Part shown: positions 50,729 through 58,425 of the stretch, one piece after another
How the letters are laid out: each line of letters opens with the position of its first letter
Position numbering within the stretch: the stretch's first letter is position 1
Source: Micrococcales bacterium
GTDB lineage: Bacteria; Actinomycetota; Actinomycetes; S36-B12; UBA10799
Assembly: GCA_016703125.1 (NCBI GenBank)
Contig: JADJCR010000007.1
Location: 1-64,000 of the forward strand
Direction of reading: 5' to 3'
DNA: 64,000 nucleotides
Program-made: the position numbers and the translations under genes
The notes under the pieces: model-generated
Databases searched by the model: none
The model's input: only the letters and a program-made list of their open reading frames with translations
What the model was told of the DNA's origin: nothing

Positions 50729-51433
50729 TTACTTCCTTCCTTGGGTGGGGGTCGGCGGGTGCTCCTCGCCGACCGTGTGCAGCATTGCCATGACCTTGCC
50801 GAGGCCGCGGCGGGTCTGCGGGTCGCGCATCGACTTCAGCAGCGCGAACAGCGACGGTGGTTCCATGGGGGTGTCCTCGACGTCCTGGACCGAACCGGCG
50901 GTGCGCTGGACGAGGCCCATCACCTCGGGCTGGGTCATCTCCTTGACCGCGTTGAGGATGGTCACCACGTTGTCGCCGAGAGCCTGCACGTCCTCCTCGG
51001 TGAACTCCGTGACCACCCGGTCGGCGATCCGGCTGCCCTCGCGGGCGAACACGAAGTAGCCCTTGTCGTCGGCGGCGGCCAGGACGTCGGTGACCTTGGC
51101 CAGCCCGGCGCCACTGAGCGAATTGACCGTGTGCATCAACTCCGAGAGGCTGTCCAACTGCGCCATCATCGCCTCCAGTTTCGGCAGGCTGCGGGCGGCG
51201 GTGCGGGCGAACCGCACCAGGTCGTCAGCTGTCACGTCGTCGCTGAGGTCGTCGAGTTCCCGGGTGGCGACGTCCATCGCCCCGCGGGTGACCGGCACCA
51301 GCGTCTCGCTGAGTTCGGTCCACGTCTCCCGGGCGCGCCGCTGGGCGAGCATCTCGGCGGCGATGAAGTCCATCTGCTCGCTCATGCGGTCGATCCGCTC
51401 GGCCAACTCCACGGTGGTGGGCTCGGCGGTCAT
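50729..51433 (-). CDS. DUF1641 protein
   Basis: The 234-residue helical product has the DUF1641 core (LPKLEAMMAQLDSLSELMHT, GSRIADRVVTEFTEEDVQAL) and no enzyme motifs. DUF1641 genes commonly accompany sulfide:quinone reductase-like or formate-dehydrogenase-type genes; a scaffold role is inferred. It overlaps the upstream oxidoreductase by four bases and is followed after three bases by the sulfur-carrier gene. Confidence 0.82.
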   Translation of the reverse strand: MTAEPTTVELAERIDRMSEQMDFIAAEMLAQRRARETWTELSETLVPVTRGAMDVATRELDDLSDDVTADDLVRFARTAARSLPKLEAMMAQLDSLSELMHTVNSLSGAGLAKVTDVLAAADDKGYFVFAREGSRIADRVVTEFTEEDVQALGDNVVTILNAVKEMTQPEVMGLVQRTAGSVQDVEDTPMEPPSLFALLKSMRDPQTRRGLGKVMAMLHTVGEEHPPTPTQGRK

Positions 51434-52668
51434 CGCAGGTCTCCTGTCTCCTTGCCCGCCATCGACATGAGCGCGGGCAGCGGCAGTTCCTTGCCGGGCA
51501 GCAGGATGTTCCAGTACATCCAGCGGAACATCACCTTGCCCCAGTGGTTCAACTCCGTCTCCTTCAGCAGCGAGAACGGCCCCACACCCGGCAGTGGGTA
51601 CTTGCCCGGCAGCGGCTCGGTCTCGTAGTTGAAGTCGATGAGCAGGCCCTTGCCGTGCCCGGTCTCGATGAAGCAGTTGGCGTGGCCGTCGAAGAACTCC
51701 GTCATCTTCAGGCCCTGGATGTGGTTCATGAAGTTGGCCGGGAAGAGGTCCATCGCGAAGTGGGCGACGGAGCCGGCCTTGGACGCGGGGATGTCGGAGG
51801 CGTCGCCGACGGCGAAGATGTTGTCGTGCTTCTTGCTCAGCAGCGTCTGCTGGTCGACGGGTACGTAGTTCAGGTCGTCGCCGAGGTCGGAGCGCGCGAT
51901 GTAGTCCGCACCCATGTTCAGCGGGATCGTGACCAGCAGGTCGTAGTCGACCTCCCGCTCGTCGAAGGAGACCAGCTTCTTGGCCTCGGTGTCGATGGAC
52001 TCGATCATGAAGTCCGGCTCGAGGTGCACGTTGCGCTTGTCGAGCATGTCACCGAGGTACTTCGAGGCCACCGGCTTGGTGAACGCCCCCTCCAGCGGGG
52101 TCACATAGGTGATCTTGACGTTGTCCCGGATGCCCTGCTCGGTGAAGAACGCGTCGGCGAGGAAGGTGAACTCCAGCGGTGCCACCGGGCACTTGATGGG
52201 CATCTCGGTGATGTGCACGACCAGGTGTCCGCCCTCCCACGTGCGCAGCTTGTCGGCCAGCGCGGTGGCGCCCTTGTACGTGTAGAACTCGTGGACCGAT
52301 CCGCCGAGGTCGTCGGCCATGCCCGGGGTCTCGTCCGGCCGCGGGGTCGTGCCGGTGGCGATGATGAGGTAGTCGTAGGGCAGTTCGCGGCCGTCGTCGA
52401 GCAGGACCTTGTTCTCGTCGGCGACCACGCGGTCGATCGCCCCGGTCACGAGGTCCACGCCGCTGGGGATGAACCGCTTGATGGGCTTGGTCACCTCGTC
52501 CGGGCGGTAGATCCCGAAGGGGATGAACAGGTACCCCGGCTGGTAGTAGTGGGTCTCGTTCTGGTCCACGATCGTGACTGACCACTCGTCGCGCGGCAAC
52601 TGCGGACGCAACTTGGTCGCGGCCATGGTTCCGGCGGTGCCGGCGCCCAGGATCACGAGTTTCCTCAT
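51430..52668 (-). CDS. sulfide:quinone oxidoreductase-like flavoprotein
   Basis: The 412-residue product has two dinucleotide folds (LVILGAGTAGTMAA for FAD; the LIIATGTTPRP and IFAVGDASDIP motifs). The redox Cys residues of the SQR family are C160 in PIKCPVAPLEF and C332 in NCFIETGHG, the pair needed for polysulfide formation. A C-terminal amphipathic stretch (WGKVMFRWMYWNILLPG) can attach it to the membrane to reduce quinone. GAGGAG precedes the ATG, which overlaps the regulator stop by four bases. It should oxidise sulfide to bound sulfane sulfur that the downstream carriers receive. Confidence 0.85.
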   Translation of the reverse strand: MRKLVILGAGTAGTMAATKLRPQLPRDEWSVTIVDQNETHYYQPGYLFIPFGIYRPDEVTKPIKRFIPSGVDLVTGAIDRVVADENKVLLDDGRELPYDYLIIATGTTPRPDETPGMADDLGGSVHEFYTYKGATALADKLRTWEGGHLVVHITEMPIKCPVAPLEFTFLADAFFTEQGIRDNVKITYVTPLEGAFTKPVASKYLGDMLDKRNVHLEPDFMIESIDTEAKKLVSFDEREVDYDLLVTIPLNMGADYIARSDLGDDLNYVPVDQQTLLSKKHDNIFAVGDASDIPASKAGSVAHFAMDLFPANFMNHIQGLKMTEFFDGHANCFIETGHGKGLLIDFNYETEPLPGKYPLPGVGPFSLLKETELNHWGKVMFRWMYWNILLPGKELPLPALMSMAGKETGDLR

Positions 52669-53318
52669 CTTCTCTCCTCTTTCGGTGCGCCGGGTGCCGA
52701 CGCGGTACGGGACAGTGCGGCGGCGACCTTGGGCAGTGCGTCGAGCACACGTCGCCGGTCGTCGGGCTCGAGGTCGTAGAGATCCGTGCGGTGCGCGCCC
52801 TGCGGGGTCACGCCACCGGCGAGGACCATGCCGACGAGTTCGCGGCCGGAGCGCACGAACGCCCGAGCGCATTCGAATCCGTGCTCGCCCTCGCTGAACT
52901 GCGGCTCGAAGGTGTGGTCATCGGCCATCCGGTGCCACTGCGCGATGCACGTCTGCAGGACCTCGGGGTCCTCGGCGTGCTCCACCATCCACGGGCAGGG
53001 GTTGGCGATCGGCGTGATCGGGTGGCCCTCCATGTCGGTGACCACCACCATGACGCCGAGCAGTTCGGCGGCGACGTCGGCGGACGCGGCGGCCACCTGC
53101 GGGTCCATGGGCGAGGTGTTGATGACCGGATCCGAGGACACCAGCCGGTAGATCTCGTCGGCGGGGAAGCGCCACTGCTTACCCACCCGCATCGCGGGGA
53201 GGCGGCCGTCCTCGGCCATGCGGTAGACGGTGGAGCGGTCGACGTGGAGGATGTCCTGAACCTGTCGCGCACTGAGCAGACGCTGCATTGAAGGAGATTC
53301 CGTCTGCATTGCCTGCAT
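52665..53318 (-). CDS. excisionase-type HTH regulator with PocR-like sensory domain
   Basis: The product has about 217 residues: an N-terminal helix-turn-helix (LLSARQVQDILHVDRSTVYR, RLPAMRVGKQWRFP, about residues 13-55) and a PocR-like domain (about 75-200; LLGVMVVVTDMEGHPITPIA, ANPCPWMVEH, GFECARAFVRSG) with cysteines that could bind a metal or react with sulfur species. ATG 53318 is chosen because TATGCT lies seven bases before it, the leaderless spacing of this genome; ATGs at 53309 and 53288 are alternatives. It overlaps the SQR-like gene by four bases and should control this operon. Confidence 0.75.
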   Translation of the reverse strand: MQAMQTESPSMQRLLSARQVQDILHVDRSTVYRMAEDGRLPAMRVGKQWRFPADEIYRLVSSDPVINTSPMDPQVAAASADVAAELLGVMVVVTDMEGHPITPIANPCPWMVEHAEDPEVLQTCIAQWHRMADDHTFEPQFSEGEHGFECARAFVRSGRELVGMVLAGGVTPQGAHRTDLYDLEPDDRRRVLDALPKVAAALSRTASAPGAPKEERR

Positions 53319-53327
53319 GTAATGCAG
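53313..53327 (-). promoter_or_regulatory. operator palindrome CTGCATGTAATGCAG at the sulfur-operon start
   Basis: This is a perfect 6-3-6 palindrome that covers the probable transcription and translation start. Further CTGCAT/ATGCAG half-sites lie at 53283, 53304 and about 53339. Autoregulation by the encoded HTH protein is likely. Confidence 0.5.
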
Positions 53328-53416
53328 CATACGCCGCATATGCAGATGCTTGCGAGGCAGGGGTGCCTCTTGGGCCCGGCACTTTCGTCGCAATCGCGGC
53401 CGCGGGGTCCCGCGCC

Positions 53417-53422
53417 TAGGCT
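53417..53422 (+). promoter_or_regulatory. -10 element TAGGCT of a leaderless promoter (YceI gene)
   Basis: TAGGCT is followed by six bases and GTG at 53429; no ribosome binding site is visible. Confidence 0.5.
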
Positions 53423-53428
53423 GGGGGC

Positions 53429-53926
53429 GTGGACCTCACCACCGGCACCGTCTTCATCCGCACCGGTGTGGCTGGTTCCGCTGCGCGCATGGGACACCGG
53501 CTCGTCATCGCTGTGGATGACTGGTCGGCCACGGTCGACCTGCGCCGCGGCAAGCCCACCGCGGTGCGCTTACGGGCCTCGCTGCGCAGCCTGCGGGTGG
53601 AGTCCGGGCGGGGCGGGATCACGCCACTGACACCGGTGGACAAGCAGGTGATCGTGCGCAACGCAGCCAAGGTCCTGGATGCTGCGCACCACCCGGAGGT
53701 CACGTTCTCGGGGGAGGTGACGGGCGGTTATGAGGTCAGCGGGGACCTCACGATCCACGGGGTGACCCGGCCGCTGACAGCCGCGGTCGACGTGGCCGAC
53801 GGCCGCGCGCAGGCCCACATACCCGTGCTGCAGACGGACTTCGGGGTCAAGCCCTACTCGTTGATGCTCGGCCAGCTCAAGGTCGAGGACGAGGTGACCG
53901 TGGACCTCGACGTCGAACTGCCCTGA
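53429..53926 (+). CDS. YceI-like domain protein
   Basis: The 165-residue product starts at GTG and contains the YceI-like lipocalin fold: HRLVIAVDDWSATVDL, LDAAHHPEVTFSGEV, VSGDLTIHGVTRPLTAAVDV. No signal peptide is present, so it is cytoplasmic. YceI proteins bind isoprenoid or other amphipathic molecules; the ligand here is unknown. Its 3' end overlaps the convergent beta-propeller gene by 73 bases. Confidence 0.85.
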   Translation: MDLTTGTVFIRTGVAGSAARMGHRLVIAVDDWSATVDLRRGKPTAVRLRASLRSLRVESGRGGITPLTPVDKQVIVRNAAKVLDAAHHPEVTFSGEVTGGYEVSGDLTIHGVTRPLTAAVDVADGRAQAHIPVLQTDFGVKPYSLMLGQLKVEDEVTVDLDVELP

Positions 53927-55749
53927 GCCTCCCCCCGCAGGACGACCAGGCCGTTGAGGGTCCCGACGTACAGGTCGCCGGTGTCCCCGAGATAGGCCGC
54001 CGCGTAGTGGTTGTTGAACGGGGTGCCGGCCCCGGCGCGGCGGGTCCATACGACCTCCCCGGTGCGGGCGTCGACGGCCGTGAAGTACCAGGCATCCGTG
54101 CCTAGCGCCGAGGGCGGCTTGGAGTAGGTCAGCACCAGCCCGCCGGTACTAGTGGCCTTGGAGACCAGCGACGGGATGTGGATCGTGTCGTTCGACCAGC
54201 GCAGCGAGCAGTCCGCGCCGTCGACCGCGGCCAGTCCCGGCTGTGTGGTGCCACCGGCGGTCGTCGACATCACGGCCGGCTTGTAGCCGTAGTTGTTCTC
54301 CACGACGAGCATGCCGTCGATCGCGATCAGCGAGTTCTCCGTGGCGGAGGCGGTGGGGCTGAAGACCGGCGCCCGGCAGCGCTCGCGGCCATCGGCGCGA
54401 TCGAACACCACGACGTGCATCTGGGGGTCCGCGTTGTCGGTGATGGCCACAGCGTCGCCGAACAACGTGGGGGTCGTGCCGGTGGCGCGGCTGGTCTGGC
54501 CGGGCTTCTGCCGGGTGCCCGCGTCGTACGCGGCGCGCCAGACGATCTCCGGCGGTCCGTCGGGCCCGGCCCGCAGCCGGTACATGGCCGCGCCGGTGGC
54601 CACGTACGCACCTTCGCGGCCGACCGCGAACGAGTTCTCGATGTCCTCGCCGCCCAGGTTGCGCGCGGTTGCCTGCCCGTCACGCACGACACCGACGGTT
54701 CCCAGCGCCCCGACGTACCAGTAGCGGCCCTGCCAGTCGGGCAGCACGGAGGTCACTTGCTCATCGGGCTGCAGGGTGGCGGACACGTCGATGCTGTCCT
54801 GCTCGGGCAGGCCGGGTCCGGTGCCGAGGATGCGCAGCACCCCGCCGCGCGCCGGGAACACGATCCGGTCGGCCGCGTCCAGGATGAAGTACCCGCCGCC
54901 GGAGAAGTCGGTGAGGCTCGGGCGGCGCTGCCCGACGATCCGCGAGTCGATGACCGCCAGCGACGAGGGGTCGACGACGTACGCCACGACCCGCGTCAGC
55001 GTCGAGCACAGAGTGATGAGCCGGCCGCGGGAGTCGAAGGTGATCGTCGCGCAGTCCCCGCCGGTGAACAGCGAGGCCACCGGTGCCCGCAGCGGGTCGG
55101 CCGGCGACGGCAGGTCGTAGGCGTCGCTGGCCCACGTGTCGTTGTGGATGCTGTTGAACGGGTTGCGGGCCACTGACGGGTTCTGCGGCACGTCAGGTGC
55201 GGACAGGTCGGCCAGCGTGCGAGGCTCCCCTCCGCCCGCCGAGGTGAGCAGCGCCGTGGGATCGAAGGGCAGTGCGCGGGAGGTGGCGTTGATGCCCGCG
55301 ATCATCGCCACCGCGCCGGTGAAGCCCGCCAGCCACCACCAGCGGCGGCGGCCAGTGCGGTCCGGTGAACCCTTCACGATCAGCGCGATCAACACCACGG
55401 TGGTGCTGGCAGCGATCACTGCCAGCGTGGGCGCCGGCACCGTCATCGGCCGGAGCAGGGGCAGTCCGGCGTACACCGCCACCATTGGCTGGAGTAGCAG
55501 TGCGCCGGTGCCGCGGGCGCTGTGGGCAACCCCCCACGCCGCGAGCAGCAGGAGCACGACGAGCAGCGGGCTCAGCACGAGCACCAGACCCTGCCCCACC
55601 ACGTCCCCGATGCGCACGTACGCGAGGGCCTTGCCCAGCACACCGGACCCGACGAAGAGGTTGGAGACCGCCAGCACGGGGTGGACGACGAGAAGCGCTT
55701 CGGCCACGAGCAGCACGGCTGTGGCCAGGCGCAGAGCGCGGGGCGGCAC
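53854..55749 (-). CDS. membrane-anchored beta-propeller protein (PQQ-like repeats)
   Basis: The 631-residue product starts at GTG 55749 with TACGCT seven bases before. The first 180 residues contain four helices (LLVAEALLVVHPVLAVSN; LVLVLSPLLVVLLLLAAWGV; LAVIAASTTVVLIALI; WWWLAGFTGAVAMIAG). The rest is a secreted-type propeller with repeated strands (GRYWYVGALGTVGVVRDGQA, AWYFTAVDARTGEVVWTRRA, GDLYVGTLNGLVVLRG), resembling PQQ-type repeats without cofactor residues I can identify. The last 24 codons are antisense to the YceI gene. A sensing or scaffold function outside the cell is inferred. Confidence 0.75.
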   Translation of the reverse strand: MPPRALRLATAVLLVAEALLVVHPVLAVSNLFVGSGVLGKALAYVRIGDVVGQGLVLVLSPLLVVLLLLAAWGVAHSARGTGALLLQPMVAVYAGLPLLRPMTVPAPTLAVIAASTTVVLIALIVKGSPDRTGRRRWWWLAGFTGAVAMIAGINATSRALPFDPTALLTSAGGGEPRTLADLSAPDVPQNPSVARNPFNSIHNDTWASDAYDLPSPADPLRAPVASLFTGGDCATITFDSRGRLITLCSTLTRVVAYVVDPSSLAVIDSRIVGQRRPSLTDFSGGGYFILDAADRIVFPARGGVLRILGTGPGLPEQDSIDVSATLQPDEQVTSVLPDWQGRYWYVGALGTVGVVRDGQATARNLGGEDIENSFAVGREGAYVATGAAMYRLRAGPDGPPEIVWRAAYDAGTRQKPGQTSRATGTTPTLFGDAVAITDNADPQMHVVVFDRADGRERCRAPVFSPTASATENSLIAIDGMLVVENNYGYKPAVMSTTAGGTTQPGLAAVDGADCSLRWSNDTIHIPSLVSKATSTGGLVLTYSKPPSALGTDAWYFTAVDARTGEVVWTRRAGAGTPFNNHYAAAYLGDTGDLYVGTLNGLVVLRGEAQGSSTSRSTVTSSSTLSWPSINE

Positions 55750-55756
55750 GGCGGTC

Positions 55757-55762
55757 AGCGTA
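55757..55762 (-). promoter_or_regulatory. -10 element TACGCT of a leaderless promoter (beta-propeller gene)
   Basis: On the minus strand TACGCT, seven bases, GTG. Confidence 0.45.
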
Positions 55763-55834
55763 GCGGGTTGTCACCGATCGTGGTCGCCGGTCCGGTGGAG
55801 GGGACAGATCGGGCAACCCGGGGGGTCGTGGCGC

Positions 55835-55840
55835 TACGGT
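55835..55840 (+). promoter_or_regulatory. -10 element TACGGT of a leaderless promoter (coiled-coil gene)
   Basis: TACGGT, six bases, ATG at 55847; no ribosome binding site. Confidence 0.5.
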
Positions 55841-55846
55841 CGGCGC

Positions 55847-56677
55847 ATGCGTAATCGATGGATGCTCACGGCCGTCTCCTTGTTCGTCGCGCCAGCCCTG
55901 GTGTTCTCGTCGGCACCGGCCAATGCCGCCAACCCCGGGATCCGCAGCACGGTGCAGTATCAGGCGCTGAAGAGTTACGTCTCAGAGCTCAACACCGAGA
56001 AGGGCCAGCAGCAGACCCCGGCCCAGATCAGCAAGTACCGCAGCGAGTTGTCCAAGAAGCGCGCGCGGGCCGCCGCGAAGGTGCGGGTGCTGTACCAGAA
56101 CCGCATGAGCCAGGCGAAGGACCGCCGCAACCAGCGCAAGGCAAAGGTGGTCGCGCTCAAGCAGCGGCGCAACAACCAGGTGGCGCAGTTGAAGAACGCG
56201 CGGCAGTCCCGGCTCAACGAGATCGCCGCCGAGCGCAGGGCCGCCATCGCGCGCATCAACGGCAAGTACGCCGCTCAGCAGGACAGACTCAACAAGCAGC
56301 TGAACAAGGCCCGCAAGAAGTTGGCCAAGGCCACCAACCCGGTGGTCAAGCAGAATCTCCGGGAGGAGATCAGCGCCATCCAGGACAACCTGGACAGCCT
56401 GGCACAGGAGAAGCGGGCCGACCTGAACGTCGCGGACAACAAGTACGACACCAGGACCGAGAACGCCAGGGAGAGTTACGCGCAGCGGATCGAGAACGTC
56501 ATCGAGCAGGCCAATGCGACGATCTCGAACCTGCAGACCCGACTGCGTGAGGACTACCAGCGGTCCAAGCAACTGGCGCAGCAGCGCCGTGCCGACGAGT
56601 TCGGCCTCGTGCGCAGCAAGTACACCGAAGGCGTCGGGTACATCAACCAGATGCCGGTCGAGAACAACGGGCAGTAG
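55847..56677 (+). CDS. secreted coiled-coil protein, unknown
   Basis: The 276-residue product has a signal peptide (MRNRWMLTAVSLFVAPALVF, cleavage near APANAA). The rest is almost wholly a charged helix rich in Arg, Lys, Gln, Ala and Asn (RRNQRKAKVVALKQRRNNQV; LNKQLNKARKKLAKATNPVV), predicted to be a long coiled coil with one break near residue 170. No transmembrane segment or cysteine follows. It may be an extracytoplasmic structural protein; no family is assigned. Confidence 0.7.
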   Translation: MRNRWMLTAVSLFVAPALVFSSAPANAANPGIRSTVQYQALKSYVSELNTEKGQQQTPAQISKYRSELSKKRARAAAKVRVLYQNRMSQAKDRRNQRKAKVVALKQRRNNQVAQLKNARQSRLNEIAAERRAAIARINGKYAAQQDRLNKQLNKARKKLAKATNPVVKQNLREEISAIQDNLDSLAQEKRADLNVADNKYDTRTENARESYAQRIENVIEQANATISNLQTRLREDYQRSKQLAQQRRADEFGLVRSKYTEGVGYINQMPVENNGQ

Positions 56678-56683
56678 GCCCGG

Positions 56684-57853
56684 CTACAGCACGCGCCCCA
56701 CCCCGGGGATGTGAAGCAGGAGCCAGGCCAGGCCGTAGGACCCGGCCACCCCGCCGGCGGCCACGACCAGCGCCTTGACCTCGGCGGGCGCCGCGACAGC
56801 CCGCAGTGCATAGGCCAGGCCGATGAGCACGAAGCCCTGCACGATGAACGCTGCGTAGCAGGTCCGGTTGAGCAATTCGTCGCCCCGGTAGCGCCGGTCG
56901 AGGCGCAGTTGGGCCACCCCCAGCAACCAGATCGGGCCACAGATGGTCAACGGCGCCTCGATCAGGGCGAAGAGCAGCGCCAGCGGGTTCCATCCTCCGA
57001 AGAGGTCGTCGACCCGGTCTGTCAGGCCTGCCCCGGCCAGTAGCGCGACCATCGCCAGCAGCGCGACCAGCGTCACCGAGCGGCATCGCCGTCGTAGACC
57101 GCCCGGCACCCGGTCCAGCCATCCCTGCTGCCATGCGACAACACCCAGCCCGAAGGCTGCCATGCAGGCCGGCCACTCCCAGAACTGGAGGTCGGAGCGT
57201 CCTGCCTCGCTACCGTACGGGTAGATCAGCCTGACGAGGAAGGACGCGGCCGCGACGCTGCCCATGACGGCCACCAGCAGGCGCATGGTGATGGGCGGGT
57301 GGCTGCGCGGTCGGCCCCGCCGTACGGCGACCCACGCGGCGTACGCCAACGAGTAGATGAGCAGCACTCCCACGAACCACAGGGGACCGGTGTCGAGGCT
57401 CTTCTCCGCCCCGAGGTACTCCTCGGTCCAAGATCCGGGAGCGTCGCCGAGCGGGTGCTCGAGCAGGTAGGTCAGCGTCGGTTCGAGCAGGAACACGAAT
57501 ACGAGGAACGGCACTCCGAGGCGCAGCAGGCGGTCGACAGCGAACCGCCGCACACCCTTACGCGCGACAGAGCCGGGTGTGAGCAGTCCGGCGACCAGGA
57601 ACAGCAGCGCGATCAGGAAGAAGCCGAACGGTGCGACCAGCACGATCAGCACGGCCTCGGTGATCGGATTCAGGGTCACTTCCCGGAATTCGGTGTACGT
57701 CCAGACCTCGACCGTGCTGGCGTAACTGAGGACACCGTGGATGGCGATGATGGCCGTGATGAGTAGCACCTTGAGGTTGTCGAGCCACGGCCGCCGGGTG
57801 TGCTCAACTCGGCCCGCCAGGGGCAGGTGATCCTCGGTGGCCCGATCCGCCAC
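56684..57853 (-). CDS. acyltransferase family 3 (OafA-like) membrane protein
   Basis: From GTG 57853 the product has 389 residues and about ten helices. The family hallmark is the early His in LITAIIAIHGVLSY; later GPLWFVGVLLIYSL and a basic loop (RRFAVDRLLRLGVPFLVFVF) fit acyltransferase-3 enzymes, which O-acylate sugars, lipids or antibiotics at the membrane. The substrate is unknown. It converges with the coiled-coil gene, seven bases apart. Confidence 0.82.
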   Translation of the reverse strand: MADRATEDHLPLAGRVEHTRRPWLDNLKVLLITAIIAIHGVLSYASTVEVWTYTEFREVTLNPITEAVLIVLVAPFGFFLIALLFLVAGLLTPGSVARKGVRRFAVDRLLRLGVPFLVFVFLLEPTLTYLLEHPLGDAPGSWTEEYLGAEKSLDTGPLWFVGVLLIYSLAYAAWVAVRRGRPRSHPPITMRLLVAVMGSVAAASFLVRLIYPYGSEAGRSDLQFWEWPACMAAFGLGVVAWQQGWLDRVPGGLRRRCRSVTLVALLAMVALLAGAGLTDRVDDLFGGWNPLALLFALIEAPLTICGPIWLLGVAQLRLDRRYRGDELLNRTCYAAFIVQGFVLIGLAYALRAVAAPAEVKALVVAAGGVAGSYGLAWLLLHIPGVGRVL

Positions 57854-57893
57854 GAGTCCAGTGTCCCGCCACGGGTCTGCCCGGGGCAACCCG

Positions 57894-58376
57894 CTAGGCC
57901 GCCCGGAAGACCTCCAGCAGGTCGTGGGAGAAGAGCACGAAGGTGACATCGATGGATGCACCGGCGGTGGCCTCGCGCACGGTGTCCACCGCGATCCGCG
58001 CCGCCGCCTCGACGGGGTAGCCGAAGATCCCGCAACTGATCGCCGGGAACGCGATGGAATGCAGGCCGTTCTCCTCGGCCAGCCGGATCGAGGAACGGTA
58101 CGCCGAGGCCAGCAGCCGTGCCTCGTCGTGCTGACCGCCGCGCCAGACCGGCCCGACGGTGTGGATGATGAAACGCGCCGGCAGGTCGAAGCCCGGGGTG
58201 ATGCGGGCCTCGCCGGTGGGGCACGGTGCCACCGCCCGGCAGGCAGCGGGCAGTTTCGGACCGGCGGCGCGGTGGATGGCCCCGTTGACCCCGGCGCCGT
58301 CGGACAGCGCTTCGTTCGCCGCGTTGACCACGGCGTCGACCGCGATGGTGGTGATGTCGCCGAGCACGAATTGCAT
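57894..58376 (-). CDS. macrodomain protein (O-acetyl-ADP-ribose deacetylase-like)
   Basis: The 160-residue product is a stand-alone MacroD-type domain: VLGDITTIAVDAVVNAANEA, LSDGAGVNGAIHRAAG, ITPGFDLPARFIIHTVGP, and FPAISCGIFGYP. It binds and probably hydrolyses ADP-ribose derivatives. The ATG is preceded by TACGGT and six bases, giving a leaderless start divergent from the monooxygenase gene. Confidence 0.9.
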   Translation of the reverse strand: MQFVLGDITTIAVDAVVNAANEALSDGAGVNGAIHRAAGPKLPAACRAVAPCPTGEARITPGFDLPARFIIHTVGPVWRGGQHDEARLLASAYRSSIRLAEENGLHSIAFPAISCGIFGYPVEAAARIAVDTVREATAGASIDVTFVLFSHDLLEVFRAA

Positions 58377-58382
58377 ACCGTG

Positions 58383-58388
58383 ACCGTA
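58383..58388 (-). promoter_or_regulatory. -10 element TACGGT of a leaderless promoter (macrodomain gene)
   Basis: On the minus strand TACGGT-CACGGT-ATG, with the six-base spacer common in this window. Confidence 0.5.
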
Positions 58389-58413
58389 CTGCGCTGTCCG
58401 GACCCCCAGCGCG

Positions 58414-58419
58414 TACCGT
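58414..58419 (+). promoter_or_regulatory. -10 element TACCGT of a leaderless promoter (monooxygenase gene)
   Basis: TACCGT, six bases, ATG at 58426. With the macrodomain promoter it forms a compact divergent pair in a 49-base gap. Confidence 0.5.
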
Positions 58420-58425
58420 CGGGGC

